A DNA stretch of 12,622 nucleotides, from NCBI GenBank assembly GCA_024695225.1, contig JAILIO010000176.1, positions 1-12,622 on the forward strand, given 5' to 3'. Below are positions 7,090 to 12,622 of the stretch, in pieces. The DNA is from Lachnospiraceae bacterium. Lineage in GTDB: Bacteria > Bacillota > Clostridia > Lachnospirales > Lachnospiraceae. The stretch's first letter is position 1. Every line of letters starts with the position of its first letter. Both the position numbers and the translations under genes were made by a program. The notes under the pieces were generated by a model. The model had not been told where the DNA came from, made no database searches, and saw nothing but the letters and a program-made list of their open reading frames with translations.

Positions 7090-8021
7090 TCATGAAACAC
7101 CTTATGAATCCTCTGGACCTTTCGGTAGAGGAGATGGACAGGATGTTCGATCTCGCGGGAGACATCGAACGAAATCCGGAAAAGTACAGCCATATATGCG
7201 ATGGAAAACGCATAGCCACACTTTTTTACGAACCAAGCACAAGAACAAGGCTTTCATTTGAAAGCGCCATGCTGAATCTGGGCGGACAGGTCATAGGATT
7301 CCCGGACGGCGGAGTATCAAGCGCTGCCAAGGGCGAATCTGTGGCAGACACCATAAGGGTTGTATCCTGTTTCGCCGATATATGCGCCATGAGACATCCA
7401 AAGGAAGGCGCTCCCTATGTGGCTGCGGAATTCTCAAAGATCCCGGTTATCAATGCCGGGGACGGAGGACATCAGCACCCCACCCAGACCCTGACAGACC
7501 TTTTGACCATACGTTCTCTCCAGGGGAGACTTGACAACTTTACAGTAGGTATCTGCGGGGACCTTAAATTCGGAAGGACCACCCATTCCTTGGTGAACGC
7601 CCTGGCCAGATACAAGGGGATACGCTTCATATTCATATCCCCTCCCGAACTCAGGATTCCGGACTATATAACCGAAATGCTCTCCTCCAAAGATATCGAA
7701 TTTTCAGAAGTCATAAAACTGGAAGACAGCATAGCGGATCTGGACGTTCTCTATATGACAAGGGTCCAGCGTGAAAGGTTCTTCAACGAAGACGATTATG
7801 TAAGACTCAAAGATTTCTATGTGCTCACCCAGGAGAAACTCAGGAACGCAAAGGAGAGCATGCTGATACTCCATCCCCTCCCCAGGGTAAATGAGATCTC
7901 CGTTGATGTGGATTCAGACCCCAGAGCAGCATATTTCAAACAGGTCCAATACGGTGTATATGTGAGGATGGCTCTGATCCTCACACTTTTAGGGCTGGTG
8001 CCGGAGGAATACAATGCTTAA
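7086..8021 (+). CDS. pyrB: Aspartate carbamoyltransferase catalytic chain
   Basis: Condenses carbamoyl phosphate with aspartate, the committed step of pyrimidine synthesis. The 311-residue length is typical. Seen: carbamoyl-phosphate loop STRTR (51-55), the 80s loop SSAAKGES (78-85) with its active-site Lys, HPTQ (131-134), GDLKFGRTTHSL (158-169), TRVQRER in the aspartate domain (225-231) and HPLPR (263-267). All key residues are present. Two in-frame starts compete: the ATG at 7086, overlapping the upstream stop (ATGA) 4 bases after GGAGG, and the ATG at 7092, 10 bases after it, which gives the N-terminus MKHLMNP more like relatives I recall. The true start may thus be 7092. The following pyrI shows this is a class B holoenzyme, allosterically regulated by nucleotides. 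Confidence 0.97.
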   Translation: MIMKHLMNPLDLSVEEMDRMFDLAGDIERNPEKYSHICDGKRIATLFYEPSTRTRLSFESAMLNLGGQVIGFPDGGVSSAAKGESVADTIRVVSCFADICAMRHPKEGAPYVAAEFSKIPVINAGDGGHQHPTQTLTDLLTIRSLQGRLDNFTVGICGDLKFGRTTHSLVNALARYKGIRFIFISPPELRIPDYITEMLSSKDIEFSEVIKLEDSIADLDVLYMTRVQRERFFNEDDYVRLKDFYVLTQEKLRNAKESMLILHPLPRVNEISVDVDSDPRAAYFKQVQYGVYVRMALILTLLGLVPEEYNA

Positions 8022-8442
8022 TGTAGGAAAGATCGAAGAAGGATTCGTCATTGACCATATCGAAGCGGGAAAGGCCATGCAGATATATGACCACCTGGAG
8101 CTCGGAAAACTGGACTGCAGCGTGGCCATCATAAAGAACGCCCGCAGCAACAAGATGGGCAAGAAGGACATAATAAAGGTGGAATGTCCCATCGACACTC
8201 TCAGCCTGGATGTCCTGCCTATTCTGGACCACAACATAAATATAAACGTGATCAAGGACGGTGAGATCGTGGAGAAGAGGCATCTCGCCCTTCCAAAGGA
8301 GATAAGAAATGTTCTGAGATGCAGAAATCCCCGCTGTATCTCCTCCATAGAACAGGGGCTGACCCATGTGTTCTATCTGGCTGATGAGGAAAATGAGATC
8401 TACCGCTGCAGATACTGCGAGGAGAAGTATTCAGAAACCTGA
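8014..8442 (+). CDS. pyrI: Aspartate carbamoyltransferase regulatory chain
   Basis: Binds the catalytic trimers and carries nucleotide allosteric sites. The 142-residue protein has an N-terminal nucleotide-binding domain (GFVIDHIEAGKA at 10-21 and KMGKKDIIKVE at 48-58) and a C-terminal zinc domain. The zinc cysteines are Cys103, 108, 132 and 135; spacings of 5, 24 and 3 are the same as for E. coli PyrI (109, 114, 138, 141), so the interface to PyrB should be intact. The ATG lies inside the end of pyrB (8-base overlap) with GGAGG 6 bases before it, giving tight coupling suited to fixed subunit ratios. The stop codon sits in the left arm of a hairpin. It is the last gene of its unit, convergent with the alarmone synthetase gene. 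Confidence 0.97.
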   Translation: MLNVGKIEEGFVIDHIEAGKAMQIYDHLELGKLDCSVAIIKNARSNKMGKKDIIKVECPIDTLSLDVLPILDHNININVIKDGEIVEKRHLALPKEIRNVLRCRNPRCISSIEQGLTHVFYLADEENEIYRCRYCEEKYSET

Positions 8443-8474
8443 GGATCTTTAAATATCTTCGTCTCAGGTTCTGA
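8431..8474 (+). other. 12-bp hairpin over the pyrI stop codon, no T-tract
   Basis: TCAGAAACCTGAG (8431-8443) pairs with CTCAGGTTCTGA (8463-8474) with one bulged A and a 19-base loop. It contains the last pyrI codons and stop. No run of T follows on the plus strand, so it is not a standard intrinsic terminator; it could protect the 3' end of the pyrBI message from exonucleases. A small GGTT/AACC hairpin at 8467-8478 would compete with its right arm. Confidence 0.6.
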
Positions 8475-8500
8475 AACCGTCTGACAGAATATGTTATAAT
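8471..8500 (+). promoter_or_regulatory. Promoter-like element with no gene downstream
   Basis: CTGAAA (8471-8476), an 18-base spacer and a perfect TATAAT (8495-8500) preceded by TGT. A start near 8507 would meet the terminator hairpin at 8531-8557 after only about 50 bases. AT-rich intergenic DNA yields such matches by chance, so confidence is low. Confidence 0.3.
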
Positions 8501-8530
8501 TATTCTCAAAAACAAAATCTTAAGATGATA

Positions 8531-8557
8531 AAAACCGGGGCTTAGGACCCCGGTTTT
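8531..8557 (-). terminator. Strong intrinsic terminator, probably bidirectional
   Basis: A perfect 10-bp stem AAAACCGGGG / CCCCGGTTTT with a 7-base loop (8541-8547). On the minus strand the stem ends in TTTTT and suits termination of the FapA-to-synthetase operon; on the plus strand it ends in TTTT and could stop the pyrBI transcript. The synthetase stop codon (TAA, 8542-8544) lies in the loop, so one stem arm is coding. Confidence 0.87.
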
Positions 8558-9174
8558 CCTGCATTTGTGATCTGAGCGTACATGTCCTGCTCCATCTTTT
8601 CCAGGCCGTTGGCGTATAGTTTGAGCATATTCCTGACATCATCAGGCACGTCATCTCCCCGCCAGTTCTTGTAACATATACGATGTTCCATGCTGGCCCA
8701 CAGATCCATCGACAAAGTGCGGATCTGAACCTCAACGGGATAAAACCTGGTCTCCCTCATCCTGTAAACAGGCACGTTCAGCACCAGATGATAACTCTTA
8801 TATCCGTTGCTCTTGGGATTCTTCACATAATCCGTCTCTTTTATCACTTTTACATCGGGCTGTTTTTTTAGGTCCCTTATGACAGTATATATATCCTGTT
8901 CGAAATAAACGATCACCCTGATGCCTGCGATATCGGTGAGACAGTCCCCCGCAGAACCTTTGCTTACAGATCTGCCCTTATTTTCCAATTTTCTTACAAT
9001 GCTGCTCCTGGATTTGATCCTCTGTTGCATGCTGTGAATGGGATAATTCCTGCTGAGACTCCTGTACTCCTGATCCATACCGTTCAGTCTCAGATTTACA
9101 AAGGCCAAAGCTTCTTCGTAGGGTTTTATTAGAGAATCGTAATCTTCCTGCGTTATGTTTTCTTCATTCCCCAT
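8542..9174 (-). CDS. Small alarmone synthetase, RelP-like (GTP pyrophosphokinase)
   Basis: Transfers pyrophosphate from ATP to GDP or GTP to make (p)ppGpp. The 210-residue single-domain length fits small alarmone synthetases; no hydrolase, TGS or ACT domain is present. Seen: HSMQQRIKSRSSIVRKLENK (47-66) for substrate binding, DIAGIRV with catalytic Asp81, YVKNPKSNGYKSYH (116-129) for the guanine site, and EVQIRT with catalytic Glu148, then DLWASMEH (157-164). The SIVRKLENKG block, DIYTVI and DLWASMEH look closer to RelP (YwaC) than RelQ as I recall them, so RelP-like is preferred without certainty. It starts 3 bases after the preceding stop, with GGGGA 8 bases before the ATG, and is last in the FapA operon. 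Its final codons are built into the terminator stem. Confidence 0.94.
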   Translation of the reverse strand: MGNEENITQEDYDSLIKPYEEALAFVNLRLNGMDQEYRSLSRNYPIHSMQQRIKSRSSIVRKLENKGRSVSKGSAGDCLTDIAGIRVIVYFEQDIYTVIRDLKKQPDVKVIKETDYVKNPKSNGYKSYHLVLNVPVYRMRETRFYPVEVQIRTLSMDLWASMEHRICYKNWRGDDVPDDVRNMLKLYANGLEKMEQDMYAQITNAGKPGS

Positions 9175-9177
9175 GGA

Positions 9178-9894
9178 TCAATTCCCCGATGTTATGATCA
9201 TAGCGATCACTGCATAATCAGTGCCCTGCGCGATCTTGTATGTACCTGTGCTTATCCTTCTGTCATACCCTGATGCGCACAAAAATCTGTCAAAGTCTGC
9301 GGCGTTTGCAATGACTCCGGCCTGGGCAAGCTTTCTTGCGACTGTAGCTGAGCCATCCCCTCTGGACACCACAAGAGTGTAATTGCCGGACGCTTGTCCT
9401 GTGGTGGCAGCTGCGGCGGCAGCCTTGCTCTCTGCGGCAGCCTTGCTCTCTGCGGCAGCCTTGCTCTCTGCGGCAGCCTTGCTCTCTTCGGCAGCCTTGC
9501 TCTCTGCGGCAGCCTTGCTCTCTGCGGCAGCCTTGCTCTCCGCGGCAGCCTTGCTCTCCGCGGCGGCCTTGCTCTCCGCGGCAGCCTTGCTCTCTGCGGC
9601 GGCCTTGCTCTCCGCCTCTGTACTTACTTCAGATAGATCAATGCTTTCTTCCGGGGCAGTTATCTCTGCAGAATTTACATCTGTCCCCTCAGGTATGTTC
9701 TCTTTGCTTTCATCCTGTGCGCTTTCAGATGCAAAATCATTTAAAAGTGAATTCTCGGTTGAATCCACCATGCCCAGCTCTCTGGCTCTTTCGCGCACCT
9801 GATCGTCACTCATCCCTTTGCTTGACACACCGCATATGAGCCCGGCAACGATTATACCTATTCCCAATCCTCTAAGATAATATCTCCTGCTCAT
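9178..9894 (-). CDS. Membrane-anchored YceG/MltG-like protein with ESKAAA repeat spacer
   Basis: A 238-residue protein. Seen: basic N-terminus MSRRYYLRG and one membrane segment (about 8-24), predicting an extracytoplasmic C-terminus; a polar stretch (25-94); eleven ESKAAA hexapeptides (95-160); then a compact C-terminal domain (about 170-235, starting NYTLVVSRGDGSATVARKLA and ending GTYKIAQGTDYAVIAMIIT) that resembles the LysM-like subdomain of MltG. The MltG catalytic domain is absent, so it should not be a lytic transglycosylase; peptidoglycan binding is the natural guess. The repeat block likely forms an Ala-rich charged helix spanning part of the wall. The ATG overlaps the preceding stop (ATGA), with GAGG 7 bases upstream. 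Automatic annotation as MltG would be misleading. Confidence 0.82.
   Translation of the reverse strand: MSRRYYLRGLGIGIIVAGLICGVSSKGMSDDQVRERARELGMVDSTENSLLNDFASESAQDESKENIPEGTDVNSAEITAPEESIDLSEVSTEAESKAAAESKAAAESKAAAESKAAAESKAAAESKAAAESKAAEESKAAAESKAAAESKAAAESKAAAAAATTGQASGNYTLVVSRGDGSATVARKLAQAGVIANAADFDRFLCASGYDRRISTGTYKIAQGTDYAVIAMIITSGN
9415..9612 (-). repeat. Eleven in-frame 18-bp repeats coding ESKAAA
   Basis: Contiguous 18-bp units (coding strand about GAGAGCAAGGCTGCCGCA) inside the YceG-like gene. Ten units encode ESKAAA and one ESKAAE; differences are mostly GCC/GCT and GCA/GCG third-base changes. Because the period is a multiple of three, gain or loss of units keeps the frame and only changes spacer length, which may vary between strains. 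Confidence 0.96.
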
Positions 9895-11507
9895 TTCTTT
9901 GCCTCAAAGAGATCTATCACAAGCTTAACTTCACCCACACCGATCCCAAGCTGTCTGGCAATGGCTGTGTTTGATTTCCCTTTTCTGTGCAGTTCCAGTA
10001 TCCTGTCATTATTGCTCCTGTTGCCCTCATCGTTGTCAAACCCCAGCATAAGATCCTGCACCTCAGGCACAACCGGCATGATATCGTCATCGACGATCTC
10101 TTTTACAGGTTCAGCTTTTCTCCTGCGCCTTGAAGTATTTTCCGATAACGCTTCTTTTACAGGAGTTTCTTCTTCTGCAACGATGTTTTTGATGGGTTTA
10201 TCTGACGCCGATCCCTTTTGCCTTACCGGCTCTTCGGCGATCAGGGCCTTCTTCTTTTTCTCCCGCTCCATCTCTTCGACCCACTCGGAAAAAGGACTCA
10301 TTTTGATCCTTTCCTCACCGGTCAGGACCCTTTCCTTTTTCTCTGTTGCAGGCTCTGTCATGGCAGAGATATTGCTTTCATGTACAACAGGGGAAGCGGC
10401 AGTCCCGTCTATCCGGTCTGCAGCCTGAGCTGATACTGTTCTCTCTGAAGCTGCGGGAGTTGCAGGCTTAGCCATCTGTGATAAGGCCGTCTGTGTTGAA
10501 ACCGCCTGTGTTGAACTTACAGGCTGTGCTACCTGTGCTGAGGCTGCAGGCTTAACTGCCGAAGCTGCGCCTGTAAGATTTAACGCCTGGGCTGAAGCTG
10601 CGGATTTAGATGCCGAAGCTGAACCAACAGGCTTATTTGTCATGGTTTTTTCTTCTGATCTCTGCTTTACGGATGAGCCGGACGCAGCCGCATTCTTTGA
10701 AGCGATACCTCTCAAGGCATCCAGCCCCGACAGGAATACAGGTTCAGCATAAGAACTCTTCCCGGCATCTTCATCGTAAACCGGGGCCTGTTCAATGTTT
10801 ACGTCAGAATGATCCTTTCGATACGCCGGTTCAGTCTGCCCGGAAACCGTTTCTTCACCGGCATATGCAGATCCTGTCTGCCTGACAGCCTGACCGGGGA
10901 TAGTGCTCATCACCGGCGATCTGTCAGTCTGGCCGGGGATAGGGATCACCACCGGCGATCTGTCAGTCTGGCCGGGGATAGTGCTCATCGCCGGCTGTCT
11001 GTCAGTATTGCCGGGGATAGTGCTCATCGCCGGCTTTGACATTTGAAGTGTTTCAAGAGCAGAAGCGGGAACTGCAGTCGCTGAAACAGCAGCCTTCTCT
11101 GCCTTCTTTGCTGCCTCCCTGGCAAGGGTCTGAGCCCTTGACGCTTCAGAAACAGCATCTTTAAGGTTCTCATGCTTGTCCTGCAGCATATCGTACATAA
11201 ACAGGACTTCCTTATGGTTTTTGTCTATCTCAGAAAGGATGGTCTCCGAATATTCTCCGAGAGCCGTCATCTTCTCATTTGTAAGTCTCTCCATGGAGCG
11301 CTCAGCCTTCTCCATGGCGTAGGTTACGGTCTCATCTGCGATACCATCCAATTTTATCCTTGAATTGTCGATCTCCTTATCTACTGCTGCCTTTATCTCC
11401 TCTTCCCCCGGTGCCGGTGCTTTGTCACCCGCCCCATCGGGGATCACAAATCCCAGTATTGCAATAACTGCACCCACCAGGATCATTATTATGGAAATGG
11501 CGTTCAT
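9891..11507 (-). CDS. DUF6115-like membrane protein with coiled coil and C-terminal HTH-like segment
   Basis: A 538-residue protein of no known function, resembling DUF6115 proteins of Lachnospiraceae. Seen in order: membrane segment (4-22); charged helical region likely a coiled coil (35-140, e.g. EKAERSMERLTNEK and AREAAKKAEKAA); four 13-residue PAMSTIPGQTDRS repeats (159-210); a long low-complexity Ala/Ser/Gln-rich linker (about 290-390); a conserved-looking SPFSEWVEEMEREKKKK block (404-420); and a C-terminal segment NDRILELHRKGKSNTAIARQLGIGVGEVKLVIDLF (split here as residues 500-514 and 515-534) that reads like a helix-turn-helix. An HTH implies a cytoplasmic C-terminus, opposite to the YceG-like protein. 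ATGA overlaps join it to both neighbours. Its SD is weak (GGGG 11 bases before the ATG, or AAGG adjacent), which fits coupling to the upstream gene. Confidence 0.78.
   Translation of the reverse strand: MNAISIIMILVGAVIAILGFVIPDGAGDKAPAPGEEEIKAAVDKEIDNSRIKLDGIADETVTYAMEKAERSMERLTNEKMTALGEYSETILSEIDKNHKEVLFMYDMLQDKHENLKDAVSEASRAQTLAREAAKKAEKAAVSATAVPASALETLQMSKPAMSTIPGNTDRQPAMSTIPGQTDRSPVVIPIPGQTDRSPVMSTIPGQAVRQTGSAYAGEETVSGQTEPAYRKDHSDVNIEQAPVYDEDAGKSSYAEPVFLSGLDALRGIASKNAAASGSSVKQRSEEKTMTNKPVGSASASKSAASAQALNLTGAASAVKPAASAQVAQPVSSTQAVSTQTALSQMAKPATPAASERTVSAQAADRIDGTAASPVVHESNISAMTEPATEKKERVLTGEERIKMSPFSEWVEEMEREKKKKALIAEEPVRQKGSASDKPIKNIVAEEETPVKEALSENTSRRRRKAEPVKEIVDDDIMPVVPEVQDLMLGFDNDEGNRSNNDRILELHRKGKSNTAIARQLGIGVGEVKLVIDLFEAKK
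10878..11033 (-). repeat. Four in-frame 39-bp repeats coding a 13-residue motif
   Basis: Contiguous units encode PAMSTIPGNTDRQ, PAMSTIPGQTDRS, PVVIPIPGQTDRS and PVMSTIPGQAVRQ. DNA identity between units is high (recurring GTCAGTCTGGCCGGGGATAG on the plus strand), so the expansion is fairly recent. They sit between the coiled coil and the disordered linker. Confidence 0.93.
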
Positions 11508-11806
11508 ACCTTATAGGCCCCTTTCAAAATCACTCTACCGTCTTCTTCCCTTTCATGTGGTCGGTTTCTTCCACCATCGCCATTGTACTCGTTTTTTCCT
11601 TTTTCTTTAGCATCAAAACTTCCGGGCCTGTTATCTGCCCGGTCCTTCGTGTTGACCCTGTTCTGCTGTCTTTCTTCCTGGCGATCCTTCTCCACCGTGA
11701 TGGAATTCTGCGTCACAGTGGTGTGCTGATCTTCCGAACTCTTTATCTGGGCAAAATCGGTAGTCCGTAAATACTGCCCCTGCATTTCAATGGATCCGAT
11801 AGCCAT
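11504..11806 (-). CDS. Small charged protein of FapA-type operon, function unknown
   Basis: A 100-residue hydrophilic protein with no membrane segment or known domain. The N-terminus MAIGSIEMQGQYLRTTDFAQIK is the most structured part; the rest is rich in Glu, Lys, Arg, Asn and Gln (e.g. VEKDRQEERQQNRVNTKDR) and probably disordered, ending in EDGRVILKGAYKV. GGGAGA lies 7 bases before the ATG, and its stop overlaps the next gene's start (ATGA). The tight fit between two operon neighbours supports it as a real gene. I recall similar small proteins in Lachnospiraceae flagellar gene clusters, but cannot confirm that here. Confidence 0.75.
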   Translation of the reverse strand: MAIGSIEMQGQYLRTTDFAQIKSSEDQHTTVTQNSITVEKDRQEERQQNRVNTKDRADNRPGSFDAKEKGKNEYNGDGGRNRPHEREEDGRVILKGAYKV

Positions 11807-11823
11807 TATTCAATCTCCCATGA

Positions 11824-12622
11824 TCAATAAGATTTCGTTCTGACTTCTCCTTTATCCCTCACAAACCTGCAATAGGACTGGGGATTCTTTATGGTTACCG
11901 ACGCATCCCCTATACATATCCTGGTGCCGGGATATACATCGTCATGAACCTGCACATAGGCCGAGTGAGCTTCCATAGTCTTTTCTTTAAGCTCTGTCAG
12001 TTCCGTGTTCAGTTCTTCCGCTTCTTTTTCGCTGTCCACAAGAGATTTGGCTAGAACCTGTATCTGTGTCAGCTTATCGTTCGGAAGTTTCTGTCCTCCC
12101 TGAAGTTTCTGTTTCCAGGCTGCGATAACGGGAGCAATGGTCTTCTGGGTTTTCTGCAGTTCCGCCAGCCTGTCCTGTATCTCACGTATCCTGGTCTTGA
12201 TACTGGGATCATTGCCGACCTCTATAACAGTATCCCCGCCCATGCTGGAACCAAGGGTTTTTGCATGTATCATATTTGCGGCGGATACCCTTCCTCCGGA
12301 AATAAACCCTCTCTTGCCATCCACCTGCACTTCAGTTCCGGCATCCACATGGCAATGCATGATAGATTCGGAAGATACATAACCCTGGGCCGAAACATCC
12401 ACATTCTCCAGGAATTTGGCAACTACATTTCCTCCTGCGGTGATCTTTCCTTTGCCCATTCCGTTCATTCCACGGGCTATGATCACACTGCCTCCCGCTT
12501 CGATCTCTGCGGCTTCCACAACTCCCTTTATGTTGATATCACCTGTAGCCTTAACTTTGTAATTGGAGTTCACATTGCCCATTATGTCTATATTGCCATC
12601 ATACTCCACATCACCTGTGGAA
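11824..12622 (-). CDS. FapA family (DUF342) protein, 5' end outside window
   Basis: About 265 C-terminal residues are visible; the frame is open to the window edge, and residues before the in-frame GTG at 12609 (reading STGD) continue the family pattern, so the GTG is not the start. Seen: short Gly-rich beta-strand repeats such as GNIDIMGNV, TGDINIKGVV, EAGGSVIIARGM and TAGGNVVAKFLENV, typical of the DUF342 beta-helix, then a coiled coil (roughly IKTRIREIQDRLAELQK to LNTELTELKEKT), then a second short strand region (YPGTRICIGDASVTIKN). Full-length relatives are about 500-600 residues. FapA is tied to flagellar assembly or placement in Vibrio; its role in Firmicutes is unclear. A 17-base gap with GGGAGA leads to the next gene. 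Confidence 0.9.
   Translation of the reverse strand, partial: STGDVEYDGNIDIMGNVNSNYKVKATGDINIKGVVEAAEIEAGGSVIIARGMNGMGKGKITAGGNVVAKFLENVDVSAQGYVSSESIMHCHVDAGTEVQVDGKRGFISGGRVSAANMIHAKTLGSSMGGDTVIEVGNDPSIKTRIREIQDRLAELQKTQKTIAPVIAAWKQKLQGGQKLPNDKLTQIQVLAKSLVDSEKEAEELNTELTELKEKTMEAHSAYVQVHDDVYPGTRICIGDASVTIKNPQSYCRFVRDKGEVRTKSY

Noticed and set aside
8431..8474. Intrinsic terminator of pyrBI at the pyrI stop
   Set aside because: The stem is good, but no T-tract follows, while a proper terminator lies 57 bases downstream. Kept only as a hairpin.
9383..9802. Plus-strand Ala/Leu/Ser repeat protein of 139 codons
   Set aside because: A mirror of the ESKAAA repeats; the minus-strand frame has a membrane anchor, a conserved C-terminal domain and operon overlaps.

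Overview
The window looks like chromosomal DNA from a Gram-positive anaerobe of the Clostridia, most likely Lachnospiraceae. This rests on family recall, not a search: a FapA/DUF342 protein followed by a DUF6115-like coiled-coil protein and a YceG-like membrane protein, a DUF5050-type propeller protein, class B aspartate transcarbamoylase (pyrB+pyrI), and frequent AGG (Arg) and ATA (Ile) codons. No phage, IS, CRISPR, rRNA or tRNA was seen. Genes are tightly packed; many neighbours overlap by the four bases ATGA.

Region 1 (1-4794, minus strand). A three-gene set reads DUF815-type AAA+ ATPase, then ppx (Ppx/GppA), then ppk1 (polyphosphate kinase, 3' end outside the window). Both junctions are ATGA overlaps, so an uncharacterised ATPase is translationally coupled to both arms of polyphosphate metabolism. 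In front of it, in the only non-coding stretch over 300 bases (4529-4833), lie 14 contiguous 19-bp units, each carrying a Shine-Dalgarno-like GAAAGGGA on the coding strand. The last unit supplies the ATPase gene's own ribosome binding site. This array is the least explained item in the window.

Region 2 (4834-5961, minus). pheA encodes a fused chorismate mutase-prephenate dehydratase with a C-terminal ACT domain, for phenylalanine synthesis. It is divergent from region 3; the 84-bp gap holds a good promoter rightward and a weaker overlapping candidate leftward.

Region 3 (6046-8442, plus). A membrane-anchored DUF5050-like protein overlaps pyrB by ATGA, and pyrB overlaps pyrI by 8 bases. The unit probably runs from one promoter, placing an extracytoplasmic protein ahead of the committed step of pyrimidine synthesis.

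Region 4 (8542-12622, minus). A second operon reads FapA (5' end outside the window), a small charged protein, a DUF6115-like protein, a YceG-like membrane protein with 11 ESKAAA repeats, and a RelP-type small alarmone synthetase. It ends at a strong hairpin (8531-8557) whose stem encodes the last codons of the synthetase gene and which also faces the convergent pyrI. FapA-type proteins are often linked to flagellar loci, so a motility or cell-surface operon is likely but not proven. Stress metabolism appears at both ends: polyphosphate in region 1, (p)ppGpp in region 4.
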